A stretch of 64,000 nucleotides of DNA from Acidobacteriota bacterium (GTDB lineage Bacteria > Acidobacteriota > Terriglobia > Bryobacterales > Bryobacteraceae), in the NCBI GenBank assembly GCA_018268715.1, contig JAFDVZ010000005.1, positions 62,001 through 126,000 on the forward strand. The letters run 5' to 3'. Under the pieces are notes generated by a model. The model had not been told where the DNA came from. It saw only the letters and a program-made list of their open reading frames with translations, and searched no databases. Positions 17,046 through 26,546 of the stretch are shown piece by piece. Made by a program: the position numbers and the translations under genes. Each line of letters opens with the position of its first letter. Position 1 is the stretch's first letter.

Positions 17046-18286
17046 GCCGATTTCCGGGCGTCATCCGGCTCACGTATGAGCATCGTGGCCGCCAGCGCGA
17101 TGGCGGCCAACACCGCCGCCGCCGCAAAGCTCCAACGGAAACCCGCCTGGTCGGCGACGTAACCGAGCATGGCGGGCGCGAAGCTTGAAGCCGGCAACGC
17201 CAGCGTCAGGATGGATATGTTGCGCGCCGCCACTTGCGGCCGTGACAGCGTGATCCCGTAGTTCGGCATCCACGCGCCGCCGAGTTCGCCCGCGCCGATG
17301 AGGCCGAAGGCGAACAGAAAGGGGTATCCGGGAACGACAGACGCCCAGATGACGCCGGCCGCAAGCAGAAGGTGAGTCGTCATCACGCTGAATCGCGCGC
17401 CCCACCGCAGCGCGATGGCCCCCAGCAGCCAGCCCCCAATGGACTTGCAGCCGAATCGCAACGCCATCATCAGCCCCGATAATTCGGCGGGTTCGCGGGA
17501 GATCGCCTCACGGCTGAACAGCGCGAGTGTCGGCGCTATCGCGAGCACGCAATTCCACAATGTGTACGACACCAGCAGCAACATCAGCGGTCTGGAGCGG
17601 ATGAACGACGCCGTGCTGTCGGCGAGTTCCCGTAGGAAAGGCTGTGGCGGGTCGTCGTCCATCGGCGCCAGTTGCAGTCGGGCGCTTAGAACGGTGATCG
17701 CCAACAGGCAGACCAGCCCGATCCCGTAGAGCGCCGCGAAATCCCATGGGAAGCGGATCGACTGAAGCCCGCCGCTCAGAATATACTGCGCCAGCAGGGA
17801 TCCGGAGACGGCGCAGAAGGGCGTCAGGGCGAAGGTCCGCTTGAATGCGCGGTTTCGGCCTTCTTCCGTCGTTCCGCGCGCCAGGCACTGGAACGTGAAG
17901 ATCTGCGACGAAGCGTTGGTGAAGCCCTGCAGCAACCCCTGCGTCACAAGCACGACCAGGATCACGCGCGGCGGCGCGTTCATCGCGAGCGTCACGAAGA
18001 CGGCGCCTAGTAGCACGGCCGTGATCGCGTTTGAGTACACGAGCAGCCGTCGTTCCAGCCGATGCGGCACAATCAACGACAACACCAGCGGCGCGAATCC
18101 ACCGAATAGAAACGACGACGCGGGCAGATTGGCGATCGTCGCGTCCGCGCCGATGCGGCTGCACAATGTCGCCTGCACGACGCCAACGTACGTCACCGGC
18201 GCGGCCAAATAGACGAAGATGTACATCGCCAGGAACAGCCAGCCGTTCCGACGGTCCATCTCAGGCGTTACGCCGGTCGTCATCAT
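17042..18286 (-). CDS. MFS transporter
   Basis: 414 residues, about 12 hydrophobic segments, the usual size for the major facilitator superfamily. I place the start at the ATGATGA junction: the first ATG (18286) overlaps the TGA of the upstream VCBS gene by 4 bases. The longer open frame upstream lies inside that gene and adds about 59 polar residues without homology. The substrate is not evident. Translational coupling to the VCBS protein suggests the two act on the same compound, one outside the cell and one at the inner membrane (inference). The 3' end overlaps the converging aldolase gene by 4 bases. Confidence 0.88.
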   Translation of the reverse strand: MMTTGVTPEMDRRNGWLFLAMYIFVYLAAPVTYVGVVQATLCSRIGADATIANLPASSFLFGGFAPLVLSLIVPHRLERRLLVYSNAITAVLLGAVFVTLAMNAPPRVILVVLVTQGLLQGFTNASSQIFTFQCLARGTTEEGRNRAFKRTFALTPFCAVSGSLLAQYILSGGLQSIRFPWDFAALYGIGLVCLLAITVLSARLQLAPMDDDPPQPFLRELADSTASFIRSRPLMLLLVSYTLWNCVLAIAPTLALFSREAISREPAELSGLMMALRFGCKSIGGWLLGAIALRWGARFSVMTTHLLLAAGVIWASVVPGYPFLFAFGLIGAGELGGAWMPNYGITLSRPQVAARNISILTLALPASSFAPAMLGYVADQAGFRWSFAAAAVLAAIALAATMLIREPDDARKSA

Positions 18287-21177
18287 TTCCGCGCGCCCTT
18301 CGCTTCCGGTTCGACGGCCACCGATTCGAGCACTGGCCAGGCCGCAGCGTCCGGGGACGTAAACAGAGCGCGGTATTGGACCCAACGCGCCGTCGCCGGA
18401 ATCGCGGTCAGTGGAGCGCCCGATTTCGTGTGCCAGGAATCGGCCCCGGCCGGCCCCGCCCAACTGCTCGACCGCAGGCCCTCTTTCGTGTCCGCCGCGC
18501 GGATCTGGAACCTGAGCTTTGCGCCGTGCTCCTCCCGGGCGGTCCAGACAAGTCTCGCCGGTCGCGATCCGTCAACCGGTAGGGCCGCCGATACATACTC
18601 TTCTTCCAGCTTTCGCGTGTACAGGTTGCCTGGATCGACGCGCTGAGAGAAATGCGGCCCTAACGTCGGCAACTCAGTCTTGTGATCCTTGTCGAACTTG
18701 CCGGCGCTATTCCAGTAGATGTACGAGAGCCCGGTGTGGCGGCCGTCTCGGATGTGGTTATTAACGATGATTTCGGGATAACCGTCGCCGTTCAGATCGA
18801 GCGTCTGTACGCCTGCCGAAGACCACGACGGCAGGGCCGTTCGCCGATTGTTCGCGTAAGAGCCGCTCGAATCGCCCCAGTAGATAAACATCGGTAACGC
18901 ACGAGTGGTCTCCGACATATAGCTTGTGAACACGAGATCGAGCGCGCCGTCGCGATTGAGATCGGCCACCGCGCATTCCACAGCCCCGTAGGATTCAAGA
19001 GCGATTGGATGCGCCAGGTCAGGCAGTCCATCGTCGCGACCGAAATAGATCTGCGTGTGGGCATTATATGAGCGCTTCTCGCGGTCGAACATTCCCGCGA
19101 CGATGAAGTCCAGCCGGCCGTCGCCATTCAGGTCGGCCAGTTCGAGATTGCCGCCGGTTCCCACGGCGCCTCTCCAGGAGTTCGTTTCGGAATATCCGTC
19201 CTTCGACCCCCAGAAGACCTGCATGATTCCGTAATAGTTGTCGGAGAAAATGAGGTCCATCCACCCGTCGTGATTGAGGTCGGCGATGCGATGCGTCGGT
19301 CCGCGCTGGATCGCGAGCTTCAGTACGGATTTGCCGGACTGCCGATATCCCTTCGGGGAGCCCTTCAGGATGTAGCCGACGCGCTCTCCGTTCTCAATGC
19401 CGGCGAAGACCAGATCCAGGTAGCCGTCATGATCCAGATCAGCCGCGCTGCTGGTGAACACTGTGCTTACCGGCAGCGTCTCCCGCCGCTCTTCTGAGAA
19501 GCCGTCAGGCCCACCCCAGTACAGGTACGTGCCGTTCGCATAGGAGGCGCAGAGCACGAGATCGGGATAACCGTCGTCGTTCAGGTCCGCCGCCGTCATG
19601 CCATACGTGCCCTGTCCGAGAATGCTGGACATGGACGCTGTCGAATAGTAGTGGTGCGGGTTTCCCCAGAATATGTTCGTGCGGATGCCGCCGGTGTCGC
19701 CGCTGTATTGATTCACGAACACCACTTCCGGGCGGCCGTCGCCGTTGAGATCGGCTACGTTCACGCTCGCCGCGCCGAACGTTTGCAGGTTGCTGCGCAG
19801 GTAAGGTGCAAAGCCGGTCGAACTGCCCCAGTACACGTACGAAGGAACGTCGTAACTCGCGCCGTCGTTGGAGTTCGAGAACACCAGATCGGGCCAGTCG
19901 TCGCCATTGAGATCTGCCGCGGCGACCGCTGTCGCGCCGAGCGTGGGAAGGTCGGTGCGGCGGGACGCGGCTAGTCCCGCGGCCGAACCCCAGTACACGT
20001 ACGAGGGAGTGGCGGACTTGCCGCCCTGCGACGTATTCGCCACCGCCAGGTCCGCGAATCCATCGTGATTGAAATCGCCGGCCGCCATGTCGCGCGCTTC
20101 GAGAGCCGGCAATTCGGCCTTGCGCTGGGCGGAAAGTCCGTCGCGTCCGCCTGTGAATATGTAAAGGGTCCGGTTTGCCTCCCCGCCGCGCTGTGCGATG
20201 CTCCCCACTGAGACCGGGTGGGCGCCGGTGGCGACAACGATGTCGGTGAATCCGTCGCCGTTGAGATCGGCCGCCGCCAGCGACGTGGGCTTAGCCACAG
20301 GAATCGTGATGGAGTGCGTGGCGCCGTACGCGCCAGTCGCTCCAAGGAACACCTGGATATCCTGCCCGTAGGTAGTATTGTTCGCGAAGACAAGGTCCAG
20401 TCGTCCATCGTGATCGATGTCGGCGGCCACGACGTCCTTCGCGCCTCGGGTCGGAAGGCGCCCGGGATGGGCCGGATCGAAGCCGGAAGCGCTGCCCCAG
20501 TAGATGAACGAGTCCCGGCCGCGATCGGGGTACAGATCTTCGAGCCCGGTCTCCGCTCCCTCGTTGGCGAAGATCAGTTCGGGATAGCCGTCGTTGTTCA
20601 GATCCGCCGCCTTCACGCTGGTGGCCCAGAGCGTTGGCAATTCGGTTCTTCGCGATAGGCTGTAGCCATCGGCGCCGCCCCAGTACACGTAGGCGATGCC
20701 ATTGCCCGGCGTGTTGTGAATGTAGTTGCAGAAGACGATTTCGGGATAGCCGTCGCCGTTGAGATCGGCGATCGTCGAACGGCCGCCGCCGAACGTGGCA
20801 AGGCGCGTCAGATTGCTCTTGTGGTCCATCAGATCGAGCGCCACCTGCGCCAGCGGACTCTCTTTCCAGAGGTCGGGCAGCAGTGACGTCAAGCCGTGGG
20901 GCGAGTTCCAGTAGATGAATGCGTCCACCGTCTCGAACACGTTGTGGTCGTTGGCGATCAGGACGTCATTGTAGCCGTCGTTGTTCAGGTCCCATCGGTT
21001 GATCGTCTCAACGCGCCCGGAGCGCGAGACGTACAGGTTCGCCGAAGACTTGCCGGTGGAGCCGGAGGCGAACTCCGCATACCGGCGGTCGGCTGCCGTG
21101 TCGGCCGCAAAGAGCAGCGCGAGGGCGCCCGCGAGTCCGGCGGCCGCGTGAATGGAGTGCTTCGTGAACGCGTGCAA
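18283..21177 (-). CDS. Secreted FG-GAP/VCBS repeat protein, second paralogue
   Basis: 964 residues from a TTG at 21177. I prefer this start because it gives a clean signal peptide (basic MHAFTKHS, then a hydrophobic AAAGLAGALALLFAA core) and because a TATACT box lies 9 bases before it; an open frame extends to 21234. The chain carries about 14 repeats of 55-65 residues with calcium-type DLNGDG loops, YVYWG and RRTELPT elements. A C-terminal non-repeat module follows (from about residue 830) resembling that of the protein at 7670-10300. Both share the NLYVSR...TINR opening. It is coupled to the downstream MFS gene by an ATGA overlap. Confidence 0.88.
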   Translation of the reverse strand: MHAFTKHSIHAAAGLAGALALLFAADTAADRRYAEFASGSTGKSSANLYVSRSGRVETINRWDLNNDGYNDVLIANDHNVFETVDAFIYWNSPHGLTSLLPDLWKESPLAQVALDLMDHKSNLTRLATFGGGRSTIADLNGDGYPEIVFCNYIHNTPGNGIAYVYWGGADGYSLSRRTELPTLWATSVKAADLNNDGYPELIFANEGAETGLEDLYPDRGRDSFIYWGSASGFDPAHPGRLPTRGAKDVVAADIDHDGRLDLVFANNTTYGQDIQVFLGATGAYGATHSITIPVAKPTSLAAADLNGDGFTDIVVATGAHPVSVGSIAQRGGEANRTLYIFTGGRDGLSAQRKAELPALEARDMAAGDFNHDGFADLAVANTSQGGKSATPSYVYWGSAAGLAASRRTDLPTLGATAVAAADLNGDDWPDLVFSNSNDGASYDVPSYVYWGSSTGFAPYLRSNLQTFGAASVNVADLNGDGRPEVVFVNQYSGDTGGIRTNIFWGNPHHYYSTASMSSILGQGTYGMTAADLNDDGYPDLVLCASYANGTYLYWGGPDGFSEERRETLPVSTVFTSSAADLDHDGYLDLVFAGIENGERVGYILKGSPKGYRQSGKSVLKLAIQRGPTHRIADLNHDGWMDLIFSDNYYGIMQVFWGSKDGYSETNSWRGAVGTGGNLELADLNGDGRLDFIVAGMFDREKRSYNAHTQIYFGRDDGLPDLAHPIALESYGAVECAVADLNRDGALDLVFTSYMSETTRALPMFIYWGDSSGSYANNRRTALPSWSSAGVQTLDLNGDGYPEIIVNNHIRDGRHTGLSYIYWNSAGKFDKDHKTELPTLGPHFSQRVDPGNLYTRKLEEEYVSAALPVDGSRPARLVWTAREEHGAKLRFQIRAADTKEGLRSSSWAGPAGADSWHTKSGAPLTAIPATARWVQYRALFTSPDAAAWPVLESVAVEPEAKGARK

Positions 21178-21186
21178 GGTAAGCTC

Positions 21187-21192
21187 AGTATA
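21187..21192 (-). promoter_or_regulatory. TATACT -10-like box, leaderless start candidate
   Basis: TATACT on the minus strand ends 9 bases before the TTG start at 21177. No Shine-Dalgarno is visible. No good -35 hexamer is present at 16-18 bases. Confidence 0.45.
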
Positions 21193-21299
21193 GAAACGCG
21201 GGACTCGAATCGATCCGTGCGGACGGCCCGCCATCCACTCCCCTGGACCGGCTTGTCAAATGGCGGCGTAGGAGTCGGCGCGCGCCCGCCAAACGGTCC

Positions 21300-21305
21300 T
21301 ATCAT
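21300..21305 (+). promoter_or_regulatory. TATCAT -10-like box, leaderless start candidate
   Basis: TATCAT lies 7 bases before the ATG of the dioxygenase-like gene at 21313. There is no Shine-Dalgarno. It and the box at 21187-21192 lie at opposite ends of the 135-base divergent gap. Confidence 0.45.
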
Positions 21306-21312
21306 TTCGGCT

Positions 21313-22074
21313 ATGCAGCTAACTTCCGAGGGGCTTGCTCGCGCCGCGCGCGCCTATGCGTCCGACGGCTTCGTGAAACTCGAGCCGCTGTTCGACGCCG
21401 CCCGGATGCAGGCCATCGACGATGAGTTGGCGCGCTACGTGTCCGACATCGCGCCCGTCATCCCGCCGGCGGACATTGTCTTTGAGAAACAGCCCAACCC
21501 GGACGGATCCCGCGCTATCCGCAATCTGTGGCGCATGGAGAACCACTCGCAGTACTTCCGTGATCTGGCGTTGGATGCGAACCTGCTTGAGCTGATGCGC
21601 CGGCTCGTTGGGGGCGAACCCCTGTTGTGCGGAGTGGAACTGTTCGCCAAACCCGCGCGGGTGGGTTCCGCGGTCCCTTTTCATCAGGACAATGCGTATT
21701 TCAACCTTGTTCCGGATGACGCGTTGACCTGTTGGGTGGCGCTCGACGACACATCGATTGAAAACGGGTGCGTGTATTACGCCAAGGGCAGCCATCGAGG
21801 GCCTTTGCTCGCCCACAAAGCATCCGGCGTCCAAGGCAACAGCCTGATGCTCGACGGCGTTCCGGCGGTGGGCGCATTTGAGGAAGTCCCGGGCGTGATC
21901 GCGCGTGGGTCGGCTATCATTCACCACTGTTCGTTGTTGCATCGCAGCGAGCCGAATCGCAGTAACCGATCCCGTCGCGGTCTGCTGATCGTGTATCGGG
22001 GCGCTCACTGCGCCGTGGACCCGGAGCGCGCACGCGCGTACCGGAAGGTGCTGTCTCAACTCACCCAGGCGTGA
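21313..22074 (+). CDS. Phytanoyl-CoA dioxygenase (PhyH)-like Fe(II)/2-oxoglutarate oxygenase
   Basis: 253 residues from ATG 21313; the much longer open frame upstream is antisense to the VCBS gene and is rejected. The double-stranded beta-helix iron motif is present as H124-x-D126 (FHQDN), with the distal histidine H210 in LLHRSEPNRS and arginines about ten residues later for 2-oxoglutarate. PhyH-family enzymes hydroxylate acyl-CoAs, halogenate or hydroxylate natural products, or oxidise osmolytes; the substrate is unknown. It heads the plus-strand catabolic cluster to 29509. A related protein lies at 37365-38207. Confidence 0.88.
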   Translation: MQLTSEGLARAARAYASDGFVKLEPLFDAARMQAIDDELARYVSDIAPVIPPADIVFEKQPNPDGSRAIRNLWRMENHSQYFRDLALDANLLELMRRLVGGEPLLCGVELFAKPARVGSAVPFHQDNAYFNLVPDDALTCWVALDDTSIENGCVYYAKGSHRGPLLAHKASGVQGNSLMLDGVPAVGAFEEVPGVIARGSAIIHHCSLLHRSEPNRSNRSRRGLLIVYRGAHCAVDPERARAYRKVLSQLTQA

Positions 22075-22168
22075 TCCACAGCGTTGGACCGGCGGCCGCG
22101 ACCGCCGCGCCCGATTGTTGACCGGCGACGGCGGCGCCTTGACGATGATAAGCAGCGAACGGAATCCC

Positions 22169-23086
22169 ATGACTCCTCGATACCATCAGGCGATACTGGT
22201 CAGTTGCGAAATTCCCTGGGACAATCGGGAACGATTGATCGAGGACGTGTTCCGGCAGGAAGTGCGGACGACGCTGGCGCACGGATTCAGTAACCTGTAC
22301 GTCTTTGGCACGGCCGGCGAAGGATACGCTGTCGATACGGCGCGCTTCCGCGAGATCGTGCGTCTGTTTCGAGAGGAAACATCGGCGCCTGGCGTGTTCC
22401 CACAAGTGGGAGTCATTGGACTGTCCACGGCCAATGTCGTTGAGCGGCTGACCTTCGCCTACGACCAGGGCTTCCGGGCGTTTCAGATCTCGCTGCCCTG
22501 TTGGGGAGCGCTGAACGACGTGGAGATGATGCGGTTCTTCACCGACGTCTGCGGGGCGTTTCCCGAGGCGAAGTTTCTCCACTACAACCTGCCGCGCGCC
22601 AAGCGAGTGCTCACCGCCCAGGATTATCGCCGCATCGTGGACTCCGTCCCGAATCTCGCAGCCACCAAGAACACCGCCACGAATATGACGTCCACGGCCG
22701 AACTGATCCGCGCGACGCCGGAACTGCAGCATTTCCTCGGGGAAACCATGTTCCCCGTGGGTTGCTTGCACGGCGAATGCTCCCTGCTCAGTTCGTTCGG
22801 GCCGATGATTCCCAAACGAACCCACCAACTGTTTGAATACGGCCGGACACTGCAGGTGGAGAAGCTGTTCCGCTTTCAGAAGGAGTACCTCGCGATGGTA
22901 GACGCGATCCTGAAACCGATGCGGACCAAAGATCTGATGGATGGGGCCTATGACAAACTGCTGGTGCGTCTGGGCGGTGTGCCCATGCCTCTACGCCTGC
23001 TTTCGCCGTACGAGTCATTCTCCGAAGAGGTGTTCGAACAGTGCTCGAAGATCCTGCATGAACAATATCCGGATTGGCTTGGCTAG
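22169..23086 (+). CDS. DHDPS/N-acetylneuraminate lyase family aldolase
   Basis: 305 residues from ATG 22169; other in-frame starts exist at 22115 and 22145. Class I aldolase signatures are present: GTAGEG at 47-52, Y139 (HYNLP) and the Schiff-base lysine K167 (AATKN). The family cleaves or forms 2-keto acids via pyruvate, for example sialic acid, 2-keto-3-deoxygluconate or dihydrodipicolinate. It lies among hydrolases rather than lysine genes, so a catabolic lyase is more likely than DapA. The next gene begins immediately after its stop codon. Confidence 0.88.
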   Translation: MTPRYHQAILVSCEIPWDNRERLIEDVFRQEVRTTLAHGFSNLYVFGTAGEGYAVDTARFREIVRLFREETSAPGVFPQVGVIGLSTANVVERLTFAYDQGFRAFQISLPCWGALNDVEMMRFFTDVCGAFPEAKFLHYNLPRAKRVLTAQDYRRIVDSVPNLAATKNTATNMTSTAELIRATPELQHFLGETMFPVGCLHGECSLLSSFGPMIPKRTHQLFEYGRTLQVEKLFRFQKEYLAMVDAILKPMRTKDLMDGAYDKLLVRLGGVPMPLRLLSPYESFSEEVFEQCSKILHEQYPDWLG

Positions 23087-23893
23087 ATGATGGAGACGCC
23101 AATGATCATCGATGTCCATTCTCACCTTGGGCAGTACGCCAACGCGCGTATGAGCGCCGACGGAGCGCGCCTGAGCGGCCTGTACGAAGCAGCCGGAGTG
23201 GCGCACGCCGTCACATTTTCAATCGAGGCCTGCTACGGTGGCGTCGACGCCGGCAACGCGTACACGCTGACCGAGGTGGCGCGCCAGCAGCGCCTGAGCG
23301 CGATGGTGGTGGCGCATCCGGAGCACATGGAGTCGTCTGCGCGGTGGATCCGGGAGGCGGCGGCGAATCCCGATGTGGTCGGCGTCAAACTGCATCCGGC
23401 CTTGGGCGGTTACGATGTTCTCGGCCATGCGATGGATCGGTTGATGGAGCGGCACATTGCTCCGTCCGGGCTGACGGTGTTGAGCCATACGGGCAACGAT
23501 TCTCCGAATGTCACCATCGACAAGTATCTGGAACTCGCCTCGCGATACCCCACCGTTCGCTTCATCGCGGCCCACTTAGGCGTGGGTATCATGGGGCCCG
23601 GCGACACGGCGGTGAACGCCTGGGTTCGCAAGCCGCAACCGAATGTGTGGTTCGACATGGGCACGTTGCGGGCATTCTGCACGGGATCGGTGGAGCAGTT
23701 GCTCGCGGTGGTGGGCCCGGATCGCATCTGCTTCGGCACCGATGCGCCACTCTATCATCCAGCGCCGTTTGTGCGGATGCTGGCGGCGCTTGAAATGGGC
23801 GAAGATGTGCGTGAAAGGATTGCTTCCAAGAACGCGCTGGCGGCCATTCCGGCGCTGTTGGGGAGGATTGTTGGCGCAGGCGCGGCGGCATGA
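23087..23893 (+). CDS. Amidohydrolase-2 family metal-dependent hydrolase
   Basis: 268 residues. The TIM-barrel amidohydrolase motif HxH is at H11-S-H13 (IDVHSHLG), with later KLHP, LSHTG and GTDAPLYHP segments supplying the other histidines and the catalytic aspartate. Members decarboxylate or hydrolyse small carboxylates, lactones and amides (ACMSD, 2-pyrone-4,6-dicarboxylate hydrolase types). The gene abuts the aldolase gene and overlaps the symporter gene by 4 bases, so it is part of one translational unit with both. Confidence 0.88.
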   Translation: MMETPMIIDVHSHLGQYANARMSADGARLSGLYEAAGVAHAVTFSIEACYGGVDAGNAYTLTEVARQQRLSAMVVAHPEHMESSARWIREAAANPDVVGVKLHPALGGYDVLGHAMDRLMERHIAPSGLTVLSHTGNDSPNVTIDKYLELASRYPTVRFIAAHLGVGIMGPGDTAVNAWVRKPQPNVWFDMGTLRAFCTGSVEQLLAVVGPDRICFGTDAPLYHPAPFVRMLAALEMGEDVRERIASKNALAAIPALLGRIVGAGAAA

Positions 23894-25386
23894 CCGCGCT
23901 CGACGCGATTGTCATCGTCGCCTATCTCCTGTTGATCGGATATATCGGAAGCCGGTCCTTTCAGCGTGGAACCACCGCGCGTGACTACTTCCTGGGCGGG
24001 CGCGGCATGTCGTGGCTTCCGGTGGGCATCTCGATCGTCGCCGCCGACATGAGCGCCATCACGATCATGGGCACTCCTGCGTGGGCCTTTGGCCACAACT
24101 ATGAAATGCTGTGGACGGCCGCGGGCTACCCTTTCGCGGCGGTGGTGGCGTTGAAGGTTTTCGTCCCGTTTTACGCCCGCCTGAACCTGTTCACCGCGTA
24201 TGAATATCTGGAGCGTCGCTTCGATCTGCGGGTGCGAACGCTGGCCAGTCTTCTGTTTCTCTCCTTGCGCGGCGCGCACGTGTCCATCGTGGTGTACGCG
24301 CCCTCCCTGGTGTTGCAGATCATCACTGGATTGCCGGCCTGGAAGTGCGTGCTGTTCATGGGCGTGTTCACGACTATTTACACGACTCTGGGCGGCATGA
24401 AGGGCGTCATCTGGACCGACGTAGTGCAGTTCACCGCCATGACCACTGGAGTCATCTTGCTGCTGGCGGTGGCCCTCTCGCGCATTCCTGGAGGCGTGGT
24501 GGAGGCCTGGCGCGTGGCGGAGGCGGCCGGCCGGCTGAAGGCCATCAACCTTTCGTTCGATCCGCGCGAACTCAACTCGCTGTGGGCGTCGATTATCGGC
24601 GGAATGGTGCTCACACTGAGTCCGCTCGCCACCGATCAAGTGATACTGCAGCGTCTGTTCACGACGAAGTCGGTGCGCGACTGCCGGCAGTCGGTGTTGA
24701 CGCAATCGGTCCTCATCACGCCGATTTCGGTGATCTTGTTCGCGCTCGGCACGGTGTTGTTCGCTTTCTACCACTTCCACCCGGAGCGCTTGGCCGGACT
24801 CGCCAGCAACGACGCGGTTGTGCCGTTTTTTGCGGTACACGAACTCAGGCCGGGTCTTGCCGGGCTGATCGTTGCCGCGATCCTTTCCGCGTCGATGGCG
24901 GTGATGTCGGCAGGCATCAATTCGCTTGCCACGGCGACGTCTGTCGATTTCTACCAGCGTCTGTTCAACCGGGCCGCCGATGAGCGACGACTCGCCGCGG
25001 TGGGCCGCATGAGCGCTGCGGCATGGGGCGTCGTCGTCACCGTGCTGGCGCTCTTTGCGGGCCGGTTGGGAGCCTTGGCCATCGCCTATAACAAGATCAG
25101 CAGCATCGTCTCAGGACCTCTGCTCGGTGTGTTTCTGCTGGCGACCTTGAACAGACGCACCGGAGCGAGCGCCGCGCTGGTCGGCGCGGGAGTCGGCGCG
25201 ACCACCTCCGCCTGGATGCTTTGGCGCCTGGACTGGAGCTTTTTCTGGTTCGGTCCCATCGGCTGCGTTGTCACCGTCTTGTGCGGATCCGCCGCCGGTT
25301 TCTGGATGCGCCCTCCAGAGTTGAGACAGATTCAGGGTCTGGTGATCGGCTGCGGTGAACCGGAGGACGCCAAAACATGTTTGTAA
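23890..25386 (+). CDS. Sodium:solute symporter (SSS family)
   Basis: 498 residues with about 13 hydrophobic helices and the SSS opening (a YLLLIGYIGSRS first helix, then DYFLGGRGMSWLPVG). The family imports sugars, sialic acid, carboxylates or amino acids with Na+. In this cluster it is the obvious inner-membrane importer for the product acted on by the aldolase and amidohydrolases. The start overlaps the upstream amidohydrolase by 4 bases, and its last 10 bases overlap the sialidase-like gene. Confidence 0.92.
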   Translation: MTALDAIVIVAYLLLIGYIGSRSFQRGTTARDYFLGGRGMSWLPVGISIVAADMSAITIMGTPAWAFGHNYEMLWTAAGYPFAAVVALKVFVPFYARLNLFTAYEYLERRFDLRVRTLASLLFLSLRGAHVSIVVYAPSLVLQIITGLPAWKCVLFMGVFTTIYTTLGGMKGVIWTDVVQFTAMTTGVILLLAVALSRIPGGVVEAWRVAEAAGRLKAINLSFDPRELNSLWASIIGGMVLTLSPLATDQVILQRLFTTKSVRDCRQSVLTQSVLITPISVILFALGTVLFAFYHFHPERLAGLASNDAVVPFFAVHELRPGLAGLIVAAILSASMAVMSAGINSLATATSVDFYQRLFNRAADERRLAAVGRMSAAAWGVVVTVLALFAGRLGALAIAYNKISSIVSGPLLGVFLLATLNRRTGASAALVGAGVGATTSAWMLWRLDWSFFWFGPIGCVVTVLCGSAAGFWMRPPELRQIQGLVIGCGEPEDAKTCL

Positions 25387-26480
25387 CAACCGAGCAGGGG
25401 TTTGTATTTCGCGCGATCTCGGGTGCGACGGCCGGCCCGCGATGCGCGGCGCTAGCCGATGGCCGAGTGTTGTGCTCGTTCATGGCGCAATCGAAGCTTG
25501 GGGTGAACGACTTCGTGCCCATGATCGCGGAGTCGCGCGACCTGGGACGCACATGGTCCGGGGCGCGGCCTGTTTGGCCGGAGCTTGCGGGACATTACTC
25601 GCTGTTCTGCTCGATCAGCGGGTCGCCGTCCGGCGAACTGTTTCTCTACGGATCCCGCACGCGGATTGACGCCCCAGGGGAATCGTTCTGGTCCGACGCG
25701 ACACAAGGGCTCAAAGCAAACGACCTGTTCATCGCGCGATCGCAGGACGGCGATCGATGGACGGAGCCCGCGTCGTTCCGTTTGCCGGAACCCGGCGCGG
25801 CGGAATGCCCGGGCGCTCTGTGCGTCACCCGTTCGGGACGGTGGGTGTGCTGCTATTCGCCCTACAACACGTTCGATCCCGATGTCCGCGTAAAGCGGGA
25901 TCGAGTGGTCGCGATGCTGAGTGACGACTGTGGACTCACATGGCGAGGCCGGCGCATGATGGACTTCGCGAATCCCGACGACGGCGCGGCGGAGGCGTGG
26001 GTGGTCGAACTTGCCGATGGCCGCCTGTTCGGCGCCTGTTGGCATATGAATGTGCGCGCCGGAAGCGACTACGAGAACGCATTTGTCATCTCGAACGATG
26101 TTGGTGAAACGTGGTCTCCGGTTGCGTCCACCGGTATTCGCGGCCAGTCCGTCGCGCTGGCTCCGCTGCCCGATGGGCGCGTGCTGATGGTCTACAACCA
26201 ACGGAAGGCGGATCCTCGGGGAGTATGGCTCGCGGCGGCGACCCCCAGCGCCGCAGACTTTGGCCTGCAGGCGAATCGGATTGTCTGGCGAGCGGAGAAT
26301 TCGACACAATCCGGTACGTCGGGCGAACACGCCACGTGGACCGACTTCGCTTTCGGAGAACCTTCCGTCACGCTGCTGCCCGATGGCTCGCTGCTGCTTG
26401 TGTTCTGGTGTGCTCAGCCCTCGGGAAGCGGGATTGGGTTCGCCCGGGTGACAATGGAGTCATCCAGCATGGTGGATTGA
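25377..26480 (+). CDS. Sialidase-like BNR/Asp-box protein
   Basis: 367 residues, a predicted six-bladed beta-propeller. Asp-box motifs (SxDxGxTW) are seen at residues 53-60, 182-189 and 239-246, with a degenerate one at 122-128. Many sialidase-fold proteins of this type are exo-glycosidases, but others lack the arginine triad and are not sialidases. No signal peptide is visible, which is unusual for a sialidase and suggests a cytoplasmic substrate or a different activity. The gene overlaps the symporter by 10 bases. Confidence 0.82.
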   Translation: MFVTTEQGFVFRAISGATAGPRCAALADGRVLCSFMAQSKLGVNDFVPMIAESRDLGRTWSGARPVWPELAGHYSLFCSISGSPSGELFLYGSRTRIDAPGESFWSDATQGLKANDLFIARSQDGDRWTEPASFRLPEPGAAECPGALCVTRSGRWVCCYSPYNTFDPDVRVKRDRVVAMLSDDCGLTWRGRRMMDFANPDDGAAEAWVVELADGRLFGACWHMNVRAGSDYENAFVISNDVGETWSPVASTGIRGQSVALAPLPDGRVLMVYNQRKADPRGVWLAAATPSAADFGLQANRIVWRAENSTQSGTSGEHATWTDFAFGEPSVTLLPDGSLLLVFWCAQPSGSGIGFARVTMESSSMVD

Positions 26481-26546
26481 TGGCCCTGGCCCTCGGCCGC
26501 GCCCTCCGCTTTGCCCATCCCAAAGAGAGACAATCGCAGACAGCCA

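Noticed and set aside
18287-18463. 59-residue N-terminal extension of the MFS carrier
   Set aside because: Polar, without homology, and inside the VCBS gene; the ATGATGA junction is the more likely start.
20896-21312. Upstream extension of the PhyH-like gene
   Set aside because: It is antisense to the VCBS gene and has no homology; the TATCAT box at 21300 and ATG 21313 fix the start.
22061-22828. 255-codon open frame antisense to the DHDPS/NAL-type aldolase
   Set aside because: It lies fully over a gene with intact Schiff-base lysine and reads as histidine/arginine/glycine-rich filler.
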